Shown: positions 19,350-29,390, numbered from the stretch's first letter. The stretch is 64,000 nt of DNA from an uncultured Phocaeicola sp. (GCA_944320845.1 CALUJA010000001.1:62001-126000); one strand, 5' to 3'. Notes: a model not told the origin generated them from the sequence alone. Program-made: numbers and translations.

Positions 19350-20642
19350 TTATTTCGCAATCAGCAGGTAGTAGTTCTTCTTTCCGCGCTGCACGAGGAG
19401 ATATTTTCCGTCCAGCAGGTCGGCCGCAGTGATTGTCTGGTCGGGAGCGGTCAGTTTCTCCTTGTTCAGCGAAACGCCTCCGCCTTGAACCAGCTTGCGC
19501 ATCTCGCCTTTCGACGGGAATACAGCGGCCTTTTCGGTAAACAGGTCTATGGCTTTTATCCCTGCCTCTATATCAGCTTTGGATACTTCGAATTGGGGAA
19601 CGCCTTCGAATACCGACAGCAAGGTGTCTTCGTCTAATTTTTTCAGGGCTTCGGATGTGGCGTTGCCGAACAGAATACCCGATGCTTCTACAGCGGCGTT
19701 ATAGTCAGCCTCCGAGTGCACCATGATGGTCACTTCTTTTGCCAGCCGTTTCTGGAGAAGACGCAGGTGGGGAGCTGCCTTTTGTTCGGCAACCAACGCT
19801 TCGATTTCCTCTTTGCTCAGCATGGTGAATATTTTGATATAGCGTTCTGCATCTTCATCGCTCACGTTCAGCCAGAACTGATAGAACTTGTAGGGCGAGG
19901 TATAACGCGGGTCGAGCCATATGTTGCCCGATTCTGTCTTACCGAACTTTCCGCCGTCGGCCTTGGTAATCAGCGGGCAGGTCAGGGCAAACACTTCTCC
20001 TCCATTTGTGCGGCGAATCAGTTCGGCGCCGGTGGTAATGTTTCCCCATTGGTCAGAGCCACCCATCTGAAGCTTGCAGTTTTTCGTTTCATACAGATGA
20101 AGGAAGTCGTATCCCTGCAGAAGCTGATAGGTGAACTCGGTGAATGAAAGTCCGTCGCGCGCTTCGCCGTTCAGCCGCTTCTGTACAGAATCTTTGGCCA
20201 TCATATAGTTGACCGTGATATGCTTGCCTACAGTGCGGGCGAAATCGAGGAAAGTGAAGTCTTTCATCCAGTCATAGTTGTTGACCAACTCTGCCTTGTT
20301 GGGAGCATCCGACTCAAAATCGAGGAATTTGCTCAGCTGTTTTTTGATACATTCTTGATTGTGGCGCAGGGTTTCCTCATCCAGCAGGTTTCGTTCGGCC
20401 GATTTGCCAGACGGGTCGCCTATCATGCCGGTCGCTCCTCCTACCAAAGCCAGCGGCTTGTGGCCGCAGCGCTGAAAGTGTTTCAGTATCATCACACTCA
20501 CCAGATGGCCGATATGAAGTGAATCGGCCGTAGGATCAATTCCTACGTAAGCGGTTACCATTTCTTTTTCCAGTAATTCTTCCGTGCCCGGCATCATGGT
20601 ATGCACCATTCCGCGCCATCTCAGTTCTTCTACAAAGTTCAT
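19350..20642 (-). CDS. tyrS: Tyrosine-tRNA ligase
   Basis: This 430-residue class I aminoacyl-tRNA synthetase charges tRNA-Tyr. It has the HIGH motif in [10 protein letters not shown], the substrate-binding GGSDQWGN segment, and the KMSKS counterpart KFGKT. A C-terminal S4 RNA-binding domain runs from about residue 365 ([13 protein letters not shown] to the end). Length and domain order are usual for the bacterial TyrS type. A promoter lies directly upstream, so it can be transcribed apart from the TatD gene. Confidence 0.97.
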   Translation of the reverse strand: MNFVEELRWRGMVHTMMPGTEELLEKEMVTAYVGIDPTADSLHIGHLVSVMILKHFQRCGHKPLALVGGATGMIGDPSGKSAERNLLDEETLRHNQECIKKQLSKFLDFESDAPNKAELVNNYDWMKDFTFLDFARTVGKHITVNYMMAKDSVQKRLNGEARDGLSFTEFTYQLLQGYDFLHLYETKNCKLQMGGSDQWGNITTGAELIRRTNGGEVFALTCPLITKADGGKFGKTESGNIWLDPRYTSPYKFYQFWLNVSDEDAERYIKIFTMLSKEEIEALVAEQKAAPHLRLLQKRLAKEVTIMVHSEADYNAAVEASGILFGNATSEALKKLDEDTLLSVFEGVPQFEVSKADIEAGIKAIDLFTEKAAVFPSKGEMRKLVQGGGVSLNKEKLTAPDQTITAADLLDGKYLLVQRGKKNYYLLIAK

Positions 20643-20678
20643 CGAATGAATTTCTTAGTTTAACAATAAAGGTATGGG

Positions 20679-20710
20679 CAAAAGTACGACACTTTATCTG
20701 AATAACCAAT
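20679..20710 (-). promoter_or_regulatory. Predicted promoter of tyrS
   Basis: On the minus strand ATTG (20707-20710), 20 bases, then TACTTTTG (20679-20686) matches the Bacteroides consensus. It sits in the short gap between the TatD-family gene and tyrS. Confidence 0.6.
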
Positions 20711-20712
20711 TT

Positions 20713-21366
20713 TTAGCGATTAAAAAAGAGACGGCAGACATTTTCCTGTATGCACGCCGTCAGTTCGTCGGGGCTTACGCCGCGTATGTCGGCGGCCCGC
20801 CTGTAAATGTTCCGGATATCGCTTTCGCTTTCATCGGTTTCGAGCAGGAGTTTGTCGTCCGGAACAGCCTTTAAGGCATCTTCTTGGTATTTTTCTCCGA
20901 AGGAAAGATAAAATCCATGTTGCAGATAGCCGGACGCAAGCTCTTTTTTCCCCCGGAATCCGTGGATAATCCAGGGCTGATTCGGACAGACCCTTTTTTT
21001 CAATTCCATTATTTCATGAGCATACTTTACGGCATGAATGAGCAGAGGCAGCCGATAGTTTTCGGAGCGTTTGACCAGATTTAGGAAAGCTTCCATCTGA
21101 AGGGAATAAGGTGTAGAGCATAATTTGTCAAGCCCGCCTTCGCCTAAAGCGATTACCCGGCCGTCGGTTTTTACCATATTATCTATCCAGTTTAGCTGGA
21201 AATGAAAATCTTCTTCGGAAAGGAACCATGGGTGTATCCCTACGGAAAGAAAGCGGGCGGAACGGAATTGTGCGGATGTCTCGTCTTTCATGCAGCAGGA
21301 AAACAAAGCCTGTTCCGGGTGTAAGGGAAGGTGATGAGTGTGTATGTCGAGGATTTTGCTTTTCAT
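20713..21366 (-). CDS. TatD-family metal-dependent hydrolase
   Basis: The start at 21366 (MKSKILDIHTHHLPLH) places the family metal motif HTH at residues 9-11. The 217-residue protein also has IGLGEGGLDKL-like ALGEGGLDKL, LLIHAVKYAHE, WIIHGFRGKKE and LLLETDESE, in the usual TatD order. It is shorter than most TatD nucleases (about 260 residues). The family includes 3'-5' DNA exonucleases, but this small Bacteroidetes form has no firmly known substrate. It follows yidD by 10 bases. Confidence 0.88.
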   Translation of the reverse strand: MKSKILDIHTHHLPLHPEQALFSCCMKDETSAQFRSARFLSVGIHPWFLSEEDFHFQLNWIDNMVKTDGRVIALGEGGLDKLCSTPYSLQMEAFLNLVKRSENYRLPLLIHAVKYAHEIMELKKRVCPNQPWIIHGFRGKKELASGYLQHGFYLSFGEKYQEDALKAVPDDKLLLETDESESDIRNIYRRAADIRGVSPDELTACIQENVCRLFFNR

Positions 21367-21376
21367 TGGCAGGAGT

Positions 21377-21598
21377 TTAAGGAACCGGATCATATCCGGA
21401 ACCGCCCCACGGATGGCAGCGCAGAATGCGCCGGACGGCAAGATATAACCCTTTTATCGGTCCGTGTCTTTTGATGGCCTCGATGGCATATTGCGAACAA
21501 GTCGGGGTAAATCGGCATGAAGGGGGAGTAAACGGAGATATACAGTTCCGGTAAAAGTAAATGGGCAGCAACAGCAGAAAGGTAAAAAGCTTTCTCAT
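21377..21598 (-). CDS. yidD: YidD, membrane protein insertion efficiency factor
   Basis: This 73-residue protein has the family core [15 protein letters not shown] and [18 protein letters not shown] short hydrophobic N-terminus associates it with the membrane, where it assists YidC-dependent insertion. Its start overlaps the rnpA stop by four bases (ATGA), so the two are translationally coupled, as in many bacteria. Confidence 0.95.
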   Translation of the reverse strand: MRKLFTFLLLLPIYFYRNCISPFTPPSCRFTPTCSQYAIEAIKRHGPIKGLYLAVRRILRCHPWGGSGYDPVP

Positions 21599-21990
21599 GG
21601 CACACGTTCGGATAAAAGTTGGAGCAGTTTCCGTACTTTTGCTTCTACCTCCTGCGTGGAGTGCAGTTCGTTATCTAACCAGATGAAGGCTATTGCCATT
21701 TTCTTTTGCGATTCATTCAGACGCTCTGTCAGTATCTGCTTGTTCTTTCGGTAGGCTTCGCGTATCTGTCGTTTTATCCGGTTGCGTTTTACCGCTCGTT
21801 TGAACCGTTTTTTCGGAACGCTGATAAGCAGTGAAACAGAAGGCAGATGCTCACCTTCTACAAACATGTAGACTATACGCAGCGGAAAGACAGGGAGCGA
21901 CTTGCTTCCTCCCGTAAAGAGTTTCTCTATCAGGATGCGGCTGTTCAGACGTTCTTCCTTGCGTAATCTGTATGTTTGAAGAGGTTTCAT
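21595..21990 (-). CDS. rnpA: Ribonuclease P protein component
   Basis: This 131-residue basic protein has the RNR signature region [20 protein letters not shown] that contacts the RNase P RNA, and the N-terminal [11 protein letters not shown] segment. It helps the catalytic RNA mature tRNA 5' ends. It is not next to rpmH here but downstream of hemD, with a hairpin between them. Confidence 0.96.
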   Translation of the reverse strand: MKPLQTYRLRKEERLNSRILIEKLFTGGSKSLPVFPLRIVYMFVEGEHLPSVSLLISVPKKRFKRAVKRNRIKRQIREAYRKNKQILTERLNESQKKMAIAFIWLDNELHSTQEVEAKVRKLLQLLSERVP

Positions 21991-22001
21991 ATAAAAGTAT
22001 C

Positions 22002-22060
22002 AGGCACGGATTACATTTTCACAGATTTTTTGTCCATGATATATAATGTAATCCGTGCCT
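22002..22060 (-). terminator. Perfect 16-base hairpin between hemD and rnpA, GGATTACA type
   Basis: AGGCACGGATTACATT (22002-22017) pairs exactly with AATGTAATCCGTGCCT (22045-22060) around a 27-base loop. It is 12 bases after the hemD stop. It shares the CACGGATTACA core with the hairpin after secDF. Confidence 0.65.
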
Positions 22061-22072
22061 AACAGTTAGGTT

Positions 22073-22819
22073 TTATTTGTTATGTTCGCGGATAAACATA
22101 TCCAGTGCTGCTGTCATCGAAGGGGCGGCAGTGGTAGGAGCTTCCAGGTCAAGGCGGAGTCCTGCATCTTTAACGGCTTTGGCTGTAGTGGGGCCAAAGC
22201 AGCCGATAGCAATCTCTTTCTGTTCAAATTTCGGGAAGTTCTTCATCAGTGATTGGATTCCTGCCGGGCTGAAGAATACCAGCATGTCGTAGTCAAACTT
22301 CTCTTCCGGAGTGAAATCATTGCTTACCGTACGGTACATGACAGCTTCGGTATGCTGAATTTTATTCTTGTCCAACAAGTCTCTCACTTCATTGTTGTGA
22401 ACATCAGACATGGGGATAAGATATTTTTCGGTATTATGTTTTACAATCAGCGGTACTAGATCGATGAATTTTCCCGTTGCCCCGAAAAATACTTTCCGCT
22501 TCCGATACTGTACATACTTTTGGATATACAATGCGATTGTTTCTGAAGTACAGAAATATTTCATTGTTTCCGGAATCGTGACACGCAATTCTGCACAAAG
22601 ACTAAAGAAGTGATCAATCGCATGGCGTGAGGTAAAGACCACAGCGGTATGATCTAAAATAGAAACTTTCTGTTGTCTAAATTCTTTAGCCGACAAGCTT
22701 TCTACTTTTATGAACGGGCGAAAATCTATTTTCACTCCGTATTTCTCAGCTATATCGAAATATGGAGACTTTTCCGATGTAGGCTTAGGCTGAGAAATAA
22801 GAACTTTCTTTATTTTCAA
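22073..22819 (-). CDS. hemD: Uroporphyrinogen-III synthase
   Basis: This 248-residue protein has the two-domain HemD fold pattern: SILDHTAVVFTSRHAIDHF in the first half, and LVFFSPAGIQSLMKNF with AIGCFGPTTAKAVKDAGL in the second. It closes hydroxymethylbilane to uroporphyrinogen III. The best start is TTG at 22819 (MKIKKVLISQPKP), because the conserved N-terminus begins there and no nearby ATG would keep it. It follows the DUF4271 gene by 12 bases. Bacteroides that lack parts of heme synthesis often keep such genes, so the pathway state cannot be judged here. Confidence 0.88.
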   Translation of the reverse strand: MKIKKVLISQPKPTSEKSPYFDIAEKYGVKIDFRPFIKVESLSAKEFRQQKVSILDHTAVVFTSRHAIDHFFSLCAELRVTIPETMKYFCTSETIALYIQKYVQYRKRKVFFGATGKFIDLVPLIVKHNTEKYLIPMSDVHNNEVRDLLDKNKIQHTEAVMYRTVSNDFTPEEKFDYDMLVFFSPAGIQSLMKNFPKFEQKEIAIGCFGPTTAKAVKDAGLRLDLEAPTTAAPSMTAALDMFIREHNK

Positions 22820-22831
22820 TGTACTAAAAAT

Positions 22832-23632
22832 TTAAATCACTATCTTGTTTACATAAATTATACCCTTCCATAACAGCAGATCGGGTACTATTTCGAGGGT
22901 GCAAAAGTACAGAATTAAATGTAAAATGCCATGAAAATGATTGAAAAAGTTCCTAATACACTTATAAAATAACAATAATTTAGTAATTAGCAGCGTGGCA
23001 AGGACGAGTGTTTGTGCCAAGAAGAAAGATAAGTTGAAAAAGACTATCAGAAGGATTGTCGGGAAAAGAAGGAAGCCTGTGGCTATTATCAAGTCGAAAT
23101 AAGATGTTGTCCACGAATCATTTTGTTCTTTGTCAAAAAAAATTTCATTTGTAAAGCGGTACAGTCCCCATTTCCCGATAATCAAGGCGATTATGGAGAG
23201 AATATAGATGGCAAGCAGCAGATGATGAGAGGTAAAGGCAAGCAGTAGAGGATTGGTTTCCAGAAAATAATCATACAGGCAGATTCCGCCCAGTATGCAG
23301 GCGGTTCCGGTCAATGTAAATGAAGACAGAAGAGACGGCTCTATCGGGTCATCAAACAGGTTGGACCGTTTCTTGTGGGTAAAGAAACGTTTCAAGTGCT
23401 GGTACAGGTATTTTCGTTTTCTGTTTAATGCGTAGTAAAGCAGGAAGAAGCACAAGAACATCAGGCAGGTGATTATCCAGTCATCATTCAGACGATAGGG
23501 TAAAGGTTCACCCTCCATGCCGGTAAATTGTGTTTCCTGCATGCTTCTTACAAGTGCACTGTCTAGTTCTTGTCGGTTTTGTTTCAGTAGCTCTTGTATC
23601 AGTTTAAAGCTTCCGCGGCATACTTCATTCAT
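22832..23632 (-). CDS. DUF4271 membrane protein
   Basis: This 266-residue protein has a soluble N-terminal part of about 50 residues and then about seven hydrophobic segments (for example WIITCLMFLCFFLLYYAL and LIIATGFLLFPTILLIVFF). The match to DUF4271 rests on this layout and on its typical place directly upstream of hemD in Bacteroidetes. Its function is not known. It overlaps the LOG-family stop by four bases and should be translated with it. Confidence 0.85.
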   Translation of the reverse strand: MNEVCRGSFKLIQELLKQNRQELDSALVRSMQETQFTGMEGEPLPYRLNDDWIITCLMFLCFFLLYYALNRKRKYLYQHLKRFFTHKKRSNLFDDPIEPSLLSSFTLTGTACILGGICLYDYFLETNPLLLAFTSHHLLLAIYILSIIALIIGKWGLYRFTNEIFFDKEQNDSWTTSYFDLIIATGFLLFPTILLIVFFNLSFFLAQTLVLATLLITKLLLFYKCIRNFFNHFHGILHLILYFCTLEIVPDLLLWKGIIYVNKIVI

Positions 23633-24216
23633 ATAGCCGCAAATTTACGAATTTCTTTGTTCCAGAGAGGGGTTGTATGTAATAAATTGATGGCCTCTTC
23701 TGGAGTTGATGCTGTCTGCCATATATTTTTGTGTTCCCGCCTCATGAAGTTTTGATTAACGGCTTGTTGCAGCAGCTCGAACAGGGGGGCATAAAAATTT
23801 GCCGTATTCAGGATAATGATGGGTTTCAGGTAAAGGCCCAGTTGCTTCCAGGTAATAGCTTCCAACAGTTCTTCCATTGTTCCGCAACCACCGGGTAGAG
23901 CGATGATGCCGTCTGACATGCCGGCCATCATCTGCTTGCGTTCGTGCATGGTGTCCGTTTCGATAAGCCGGGTAAGATGCGGATGGTGCCACCCTTGCTC
24001 TACCATAAAATGTGGAATGATTCCGGTAACCGTACCTCCGGCTGCAAGCACGGCATCGTTTATGCATCCCATAAGTCCTTGCCGGCCTGCGCCGTCAATT
24101 AGGTTGATGCCTTGTCGGGCCAGAAGTTCTCCCAACCGTTCGGCTGCCTTGAAGTATGTGGCCGGAATCTGAGTGCTTGATGCGCAATAGACACATACGT
24201 TCTTAATTTCATTCAT
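23629..24216 (-). CDS. LOG-family nucleotide phosphoribohydrolase
   Basis: This 195-residue protein has the family motifs GAGRQGLMG and PGGCGTMEELLEAITWKQLG. It belongs to the TIGR00730 group, whose members cleave nucleoside monophosphates (cytokinin monophosphates in plants) to free base and ribose phosphate. The natural substrate in Bacteroides is unclear. It heads a minus-strand unit with DUF4271 and hemD. Confidence 0.9.
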   Translation of the reverse strand: MNEIKNVCVYCASSTQIPATYFKAAERLGELLARQGINLIDGAGRQGLMGCINDAVLAAGGTVTGIIPHFMVEQGWHHPHLTRLIETDTMHERKQMMAGMSDGIIALPGGCGTMEELLEAITWKQLGLYLKPIIILNTANFYAPLFELLQQAVNQNFMRREHKNIWQTASTPEEAINLLHTTPLWNKEIRKFAAI

Positions 24217-24237
24217 ATGTTCTGTCGGTATATATAG

Positions 24238-24300
24238 AAAAGTGAAGAACCTTATAGATATGCTCCCCGTCCAATGAGGGCAGTAAGGTTCTTCACTTTT
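24238..24300 (-). terminator. Terminator downstream of metK
   Basis: A perfect 17-base stem pairs 24238-24254 (AAAAGTGAAGAACCTTA) with 24284-24300. The outer A/T pairs supply the T run on either strand. Confidence 0.8.
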
Positions 24301-24349
24301 TATTTAAACAAAATGATATGAATCACTTTTCATGTCGCTTTTTGCCTCT

Positions 24350-25642
24350 TTAGAGTCCGAAAGCGGCCTTTACCTTGTCTACGTAATCCAGTTTCTCCCA
24401 AGTGAAGAGCTCTACCTCAATGTCCTTGTTTCCTTCATAAACGGATTCGAAATGCTTGACCACAGTTTTCGGTTCACGCCCCATGTGTCCGTAAGCTGCT
24501 GTTTCGCTGTAAATGGGATTGCGCAATTTCAGCCGTTCTTCGATGGCGCGCGGACGCATATCAAAGATTTTGTCTATTTTTTGAGCTATCTCTCCGTCGC
24601 TCATGGCTACGTGGCTGCGTCCGTATGTATTTACGTAAATGTTGATGGGACGGGCAACTCCGATGGCGTAGGACACTTGTACCAGAATTTCGTCCGCCAC
24701 TCCGGCTGCCACCAGATTCTTTGCAATGTGCCGTGCGGCATAGGCTGCGCTGCGGTCTACCTTACTCGGATCTTTTCCGGAGAAGGCTCCGCCTCCGTGT
24801 GCACCGGCACCTCCGTAGGTGTCGACAATGATTTTGCGTCCGGTTAGTCCTGTATCACCGTGAGGCCCACCGATGACAAACTTGCCTGTGGGGTTGACGA
24901 AATATTTTATCTGACCGTCAAACAGCTTCAGCACATCGGGGTTGTGGATTTCGGCAATGACGCGCGGCATCAGGATTTCAATGACATCCTTCCGGATTTG
25001 CGCAAGCATTTCCTCGTCTGCCTTTAATTGGGCTTCTTTTGAGCCGTCTGCCGGGCGAATGAATTCATCGTGCTGAGTGGATACGACTATTGTGTCGATG
25101 CGCACCGGACGGCGGTTGTCGTCGTATTCGATGGTCACCTGGCTTTTGGAGTCCGGCCGCAAATAGGTCATTTCCTTGCCTTCGCGGCGGATTTCGGCCA
25201 ATACTTTCAGCAGCTTGTGTGCAAGGTCGAGCGAGAGCGGCATATAGTTTTCGGTTTCATTGGTAGCATAGCCGAACATCATGCCTTGGTCTCCTGCTCC
25301 CTGCTCCATGGGGTCGTCGCGTTCTACTCCCCGGTTAATGTCCGGGCTCTGCTCGTGAATGGCAGAGAATACGCCGCAAGAATTTCCTTCGAACATGTAT
25401 TCGCTCTTGGTATAGCCTATGCGGTTGATTACTTCGCGTGCCACCCGCTGGAGGTCGATATACGCTTTGGATTTCACTTCTCCTGCCAGTACCACTTGTC
25501 CGGTGGTCACCAGAGTTTCGCAAGCTACTTTTGAACTGGGGTCGTAAGCCAACAGTTTGTCAAGCACAGCGTCGGATATTTGGTCCGCCACTTTGTCGGG
25601 GTGTCCTTCAGACACCGATTCGGATGTGAATAAGTATCCCAT
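24350..25642 (-). CDS. metK: S-adenosylmethionine synthase
   Basis: This 430-residue enzyme makes S-adenosylmethionine from methionine and ATP. It carries the family signatures [18 protein letters not shown], the hexapeptide [25 protein letters not shown] and [19 protein letters not shown]. Length is slightly above the usual 384-400 residues, as in other Bacteroidetes. The upstream leader contains what looks like a SAM-II riboswitch, giving feedback control by the product. Its product feeds QueA, MiaB and the methyltransferases in this window, and LuxS and MtnN handle the spent cofactor. Confidence 0.97.
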   Translation of the reverse strand: MGYLFTSESVSEGHPDKVADQISDAVLDKLLAYDPSSKVACETLVTTGQVVLAGEVKSKAYIDLQRVAREVINRIGYTKSEYMFEGNSCGVFSAIHEQSPDINRGVERDDPMEQGAGDQGMMFGYATNETENYMPLSLDLAHKLLKVLAEIRREGKEMTYLRPDSKSQVTIEYDDNRRPVRIDTIVVSTQHDEFIRPADGSKEAQLKADEEMLAQIRKDVIEILMPRVIAEIHNPDVLKLFDGQIKYFVNPTGKFVIGGPHGDTGLTGRKIIVDTYGGAGAHGGGAFSGKDPSKVDRSAAYAARHIAKNLVAAGVADEILVQVSYAIGVARPINIYVNTYGRSHVAMSDGEIAQKIDKIFDMRPRAIEERLKLRNPIYSETAAYGHMGREPKTVVKHFESVYEGNKDIEVELFTWEKLDYVDKVKAAFGL

Positions 25643-25719
25643 TCTTTTAATAATTAAGTTGTTTTATTTATCCGTGTACGGACAGAGTAGAGAAGTAATC
25701 ATCAGGGAATTGAACAATG

Positions 25720-25768
25720 TGTTTTAGCATTTTTTTCCGTGGTTGCAAGCTACTCAAATCTTTCCACT
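25720..25768 (-). ncRNA. Probable SAM-II (SAM-alpha) riboswitch in the metK leader
   Basis: Read on the minus strand, GTGG (25767-25764) pairs with CCAC (25742-25739) as P1. The P1 loop contains GATTTGA and ends in TTGCAA directly before the 3' arm, as in SAM-II. TAGC in the loop (25752-25749) can pair with GCTA (25728-25725) in the downstream TGCTAAAA to form the pseudoknot. These are the conserved elements and order of SAM-II. The position, just after the promoter and before metK, supports the call. I compared it from memory of the family, without a covariance search. An ATG inside TGCTAAAA opens a 20-codon frame (see findings). Confidence 0.75.
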
Positions 25769-25782
25769 TTTTATTTCGCCTG

Positions 25783-25790
25783 CAAAGATA
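25783..25790 (-). promoter_or_regulatory. Putative -7 box for metK
   Basis: TATCTTTG on the minus strand lies about 15 bases before the first paired base of the riboswitch, so the transcript would start near the aptamer. The -33 box is not clear. Confidence 0.5.
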
Positions 25791-25962
25791 CGGATATAAA
25801 TCGGAATAACAGCATGCGAAGCGCTTATTTAACATATTTTCCTGCTGGAAAGGGCGGATTTGGATGGCGGGGAAAAGCGGTTTCGGACGGGATGAAAATA
25901 TTTTTCTGTCGGGGCGGGCAAAGGGTGGATGCGGGCGGAATCCCGGCAGACAGGGGGAGGAG

Positions 25963-26433
25963 TCAGAGAGGCTTGCGGGATGCCTGCAGGCTGGCAAGGG
26001 ATTGTCTGAAGACGGGATGGACCACATGGCCCGCTATCTCGGTCAAAGGGCGCATGACAAAGTCGCGTTCCGTCATGAGCGGGTGTGGAAGAGTCAGTTC
26101 GGGCGTTTGCAGAATCACATCGTCATAAAGCAGAAGGTCGATGTCGATAATCCGGTCGGCGTAGATGCCGTTTGCCGATTTTTGTTTTCTTCCCATTTGG
26201 CGCTCTATTGCTTGGGTAAGGTGCAGCACTTCGAGCGGCGGGCAGGCTGTATTCACGCACAAGGCGGCATTGAGGAAAGTGTTTGCCGAATCAAATCCCC
26301 ACGGGGCGGTTTCATAAAAGTGCGACTGTGAGATGACTTCCCCTATTCTCTCCCTTATCCGCCCGATGGCCTGATGAAGATTGGAAGCCTTGTCGCCCAG
26401 GTTAGTGCCCAGTCCCAAATAGACGTTTGCCAT
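25963..26433 (-). CDS. folK: 2-amino-4-hydroxy-6-hydroxymethyldihydropteridine pyrophosphokinase
   Basis: This 156-residue protein starts at ATG 26433 (MANVYLGLGTNLGDK). It has the HPPK signature elements SHFYETAPWG, FLNAALCVNT and ADRIIDIDLLLYDD, then LPHPLMTERDFVMRPL. It transfers pyrophosphate from ATP to the pterin in folate synthesis. It is the last gene of the ftsX-uppP-truB-queA cluster, 77 bases after queA. Confidence 0.95.
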   Translation of the reverse strand: MANVYLGLGTNLGDKASNLHQAIGRIRERIGEVISQSHFYETAPWGFDSANTFLNAALCVNTACPPLEVLHLTQAIERQMGRKQKSANGIYADRIIDIDLLLYDDVILQTPELTLPHPLMTERDFVMRPLTEIAGHVVHPVFRQSLASLQASRKPL

Positions 26434-26510
26434 ATCCAACTGCGTTTTGTTAAGCAGCGGACGGTTCGGGAAGTCCCTTCATCCGTCCGCATTGTTTCGA
26501 CATGAAATGA

Positions 26511-27566
26511 TTATTTGTCCAGAATCAGCATGGCATCGCCGTATGTGCCGAAACGATAGTCTTCTTTCAGCGCCGTATTGTACGCTTCCATCACCAGTTC
26601 GTATCCTCCATAGGCGCATACCAGCATGAGCATCGTGGAGAGCGGCATGTGGAAGTTGCTGACCATGGCGTTGGCTACGGAAAATTCGTAGGGCGGGAAG
26701 ATGAACTTGTTCGTCCATCCTTCGTATTCCTTCAGGTGTCCGTCTGCGCCTACAGCCGTCTCGATGGTGCGCATCACGCTTGTCCCCACGGCGCAGACCT
26801 TATGTCCGTCGTCTTTGGCCTTGTTGACGATGCGGCAGGCCTCTGCCTCCACGAACATCTGCTCAGAGTCCATCTTGTGTTTGGTCAGGTCTTCCACATC
26901 GATGTCGCGGAAGTTTCCCAGTCCGCAGTGCATGGTAATGAAGGCGAAGTTGATTCCTTTTATCTCCATGCGCTTCATCAGTTCGCGGCTGAAGTGCAGT
27001 CCGGCAGCCGGAACAGTAACCGCGCCTTCGTTTTTGGCGTAGATAGTCTGGAACCGCTCTTCATCAATCGGTTCTGCCGGCCGGTGAATGAACGGAGGCA
27101 ACGGTGGTTCGCCTAAAGCATAAAGGGCTTTCTTGAATTCATCGTGGGGCCCGTCATACAAGAAGCGGAGCGTACGTCCGCGCGAAGTCGTGTTGTCGAT
27201 GACTTCGGCCACCATCGAGTCGTCATCACCGAAGTATAATTTGTTTCCGATACGGATTTTTCGGGCGGGATCTACCAGTACATCCCATAAGCGCAGTTCC
27301 TCGTTCAGCTCGCGCAGCAGGAAAACTTCGATGCGCGCCCCCGTCTTTTCCTTGTTCCCGTATAAACGTGCCGGAAATACTTTGGTGTCGTTAAAGATAA
27401 ACGCATCTTGGTCGTCGAAGTAGTTCAGGATATCCTTGAATGTTACGTGCTCGATTTCGCCTGTGCTCTTGTGGACGACCATCAGGCGAGATTCATCTCT
27501 GTACTTGGCCGGGTAAAGAGCTATCTTTTCTTCCGGCAACTTGAATTTGAATTGTGACAGTTTCAT
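26511..27566 (-). CDS. queA: tRNA preQ1(34) S-adenosylmethionine ribosyltransferase-isomerase
   Basis: This 351-residue enzyme adds the ribose part of SAM to preQ1 in tRNA to make epoxyqueuosine. Family motifs include [48 protein letters not shown] and [13 protein letters not shown], and the length is normal. It follows truB by 17 bases in the same cluster. Confidence 0.96.
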   Translation of the reverse strand: MKLSQFKFKLPEEKIALYPAKYRDESRLMVVHKSTGEIEHVTFKDILNYFDDQDAFIFNDTKVFPARLYGNKEKTGARIEVFLLRELNEELRLWDVLVDPARKIRIGNKLYFGDDDSMVAEVIDNTTSRGRTLRFLYDGPHDEFKKALYALGEPPLPPFIHRPAEPIDEERFQTIYAKNEGAVTVPAAGLHFSRELMKRMEIKGINFAFITMHCGLGNFRDIDVEDLTKHKMDSEQMFVEAEACRIVNKAKDDGHKVCAVGTSVMRTIETAVGADGHLKEYEGWTNKFIFPPYEFSVANAMVSNFHMPLSTMLMLVCAYGGYELVMEAYNTALKEDYRFGTYGDAMLILDK

Positions 27567-27583
27567 CTTCTTCCTTTCTTTCC

Positions 27584-28285
27584 TTAATCGTTTATAACTA
27601 TATCTTGTTTCTCAAGCCATGCTTCAAAATCGTCTACCTTCATGCAGTCTTCCAGTCTTGCCTCTCCCACTCGCGTGCGGACAAGGCCGGTAAGATGCGC
27701 TCCACTGTGCAAGGCTTCTCCGATGTCTCGGGCCAGAGCCCGTATGTAGGTGCCTTTGCTGCAGACCACCCTGATTTTGATTTCCGGCAGATTGCATTCC
27801 AGCAGTTCTATCTCGTCGATAACCAGTGTTTTCGGCTTCAGTTCCACTTCTCCCCCTTGCCGGGCGAGGTCGTAGGCGCGTTTCCCGTCTATCTTGCACG
27901 CTGAAAAGGCGGGCGGAATCTGTTCGATTGTCCCGATGAACTTTTGCAGTGTTTCTTCCACCAGTTCACGGGTGATGTGTGCCGTGGGATAAGTTGCGTC
28001 AATCTCCTTTTCCAGGTCAAACGACGGGGTGGTAGCTCCCAGCTGCAAGGTCGCTATGTATTCTTTCGTATGATGTTGGAACTCTTCGATGCGCTTGGTC
28101 GCCTTTCCCGTGCAGACAATCATTACCCCAGTAGCCAGCGGGTCGAGCGTTCCGGCATGTCCTACCTTTATTTTCTTTACTCCCAGCTTGCGGCTGATAT
28201 GGTATCTTATCTTGTTGACTACCGCAAACGATGTCCATCGCAGCGGCTTGTCGAAATACAGTACTTCTCCCTCCTTAAAATTCAT
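27584..28285 (-). CDS. truB: tRNA pseudouridine(55) synthase
   Basis: The start is ATG 28285, which overlaps the uppP stop by one base (TGATG). The 233-residue protein has the catalytic aspartate motif [13 protein letters not shown] and family segments [19 protein letters not shown] and [17 protein letters not shown]. It modifies uridine 55 in the T loop of tRNAs. It is short at the C-terminus, with no PUA domain, as is usual in Bacteroidetes. Confidence 0.95.
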   Translation of the reverse strand: MNFKEGEVLYFDKPLRWTSFAVVNKIRYHISRKLGVKKIKVGHAGTLDPLATGVMIVCTGKATKRIEEFQHHTKEYIATLQLGATTPSFDLEKEIDATYPTAHITRELVEETLQKFIGTIEQIPPAFSACKIDGKRAYDLARQGGEVELKPKTLVIDEIELLECNLPEIKIRVVCSKGTYIRALARDIGEALHSGAHLTGLVRTRVGEARLEDCMKVDDFEAWLEKQDIVIND

Positions 28286-29142
28286 CAAGCTAATTCTAAA
28301 TTATAACCTAAGAATGTCATTATCAAAATGGCGGCCCCTACGATGATGCGGTACCACCCGAAAGCGACAAAGCCGTATTTCGTTACGAAGCTGATAAAAA
28401 ACTTTATCGCAAGCATGGCCACGATGAAGGCCACGATGTTTCCTGCAATCAGCGGGGTCAGATTGTTCATGATGATGGTTGTTCCTCCGTCCATGAACAG
28501 TTTCGCCATCTTGTATACCGTGGCGGCAAACATGGTGGGTACGGCCAGAAAGAACGAAAACTCGGCCGCGGCCTTGCGTGTGAGCTTTTGGGCCATTCCG
28601 CCCACGATGGTGGCCATGGAGCGTGATACGCCCGGTATCATGGAAATGCACTGGAACAGGCCGATGACGAACGCTCTTTTTTCCGTGAGTGCCGTCGTCT
28701 CGCTTCCGTTTCCAAATATCCTGTCGCAAAACAGCATGAAGATTCCGCCGACAATCAGCATGACCGCTACCACGGTGACGCTTTCAAGCATGGCGTCGAT
28801 GGCATCGCTGAACAAGAGTCCCAAGACGGCGGCCGGAATGAATGCCACCAGCAGCTTCCAATAAAAGTCGAACTTATGGAGGAAGCGCTTCAAGGCGGAG
28901 CTTCCTTCAGAGGCCGGTGTGCGGTTGAGGCGGAAAAAGCGCTTCCAGTACAGGCATACCACAGAGAGGATGGCACCAAACTGGATGATGAACGTGAACG
29001 CCTTGACAAATTCAGTGCTTTCTACTCCCAGAATGTGCTGGGTAATGATCATATGGCCGGTTGATGAAACCGGCAGGAACTCGGTCAACCCTTCCACGAT
29101 TGCTATGACAATCGTCTGAAACAAATTCAAGTCTTCTCCCAT
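28285..29142 (-). CDS. uppP: Undecaprenyl-diphosphatase
   Basis: The start is ATG 29142 ([11 protein letters not shown]), overlapping the preceding stop by one base. The 285-residue membrane protein of the BacA type has about eight spans and the two catalytic motifs [14 protein letters not shown] and [13 protein letters not shown]. It recycles the lipid carrier for peptidoglycan and glycan synthesis at the periplasmic face. It is coupled to the DUF3098 gene and truB. Confidence 0.96.
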   Translation of the reverse strand: MGEDLNLFQTIVIAIVEGLTEFLPVSSTGHMIITQHILGVESTEFVKAFTFIIQFGAILSVVCLYWKRFFRLNRTPASEGSSALKRFLHKFDFYWKLLVAFIPAAVLGLLFSDAIDAMLESVTVVAVMLIVGGIFMLFCDRIFGNGSETTALTEKRAFVIGLFQCISMIPGVSRSMATIVGGMAQKLTRKAAAEFSFFLAVPTMFAATVYKMAKLFMDGGTTIIMNNLTPLIAGNIVAFIVAMLAIKFFISFVTKYGFVAFGWYRIIVGAAILIMTFLGYNLELA

Positions 29143-29390
29143 CACTTGTCGCTTTTAGTGTTTTCGTCTGATGAAGGCTTGCGCAGTATGCCGTAAATCA
29201 TGAATATGAACCCGATGAAACATACGGCGGGTGCTATCTTGATGCGGCGTGCACTGAATATGTCCGGATTGAAGGCCGTTTCGGTAGAGCCGGAACCACT
29301 CATCAATAAAAAGCCGATGATAATGACTGCCATGCCGATGGCCAGTAGCAGAAAGTTGGTTTTATCGAAAGCAAATTTTTTTTTGTCCAT
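29142..29390 (-). CDS. DUF3098 small membrane protein
   Basis: This 82-residue protein has two hydrophobic spans ([18 protein letters not shown] and [15 protein letters not shown]) joined by a polar segment with [18 protein letters not shown], typical of DUF3098. Its place between ftsX and uppP is conserved in Bacteroidetes. The function is unknown; a link to cell envelope synthesis is suggested only by its neighbours. Confidence 0.88.
   Translation of the reverse strand: MDKKKFAFDKTNFLLLAIGMAVIIIGFLLMSGSGSTETAFNPDIFSARRIKIAPAVCFIGFIFMIYGILRKPSSDENTKSDK

Noticed and set aside
25668-25730. The 20-codon frame before metK as a firm gene
   Set aside because: Its start falls in a conserved riboswitch element that explains the ATG, and I cannot test coding conservation; it is kept only as part of a finding.
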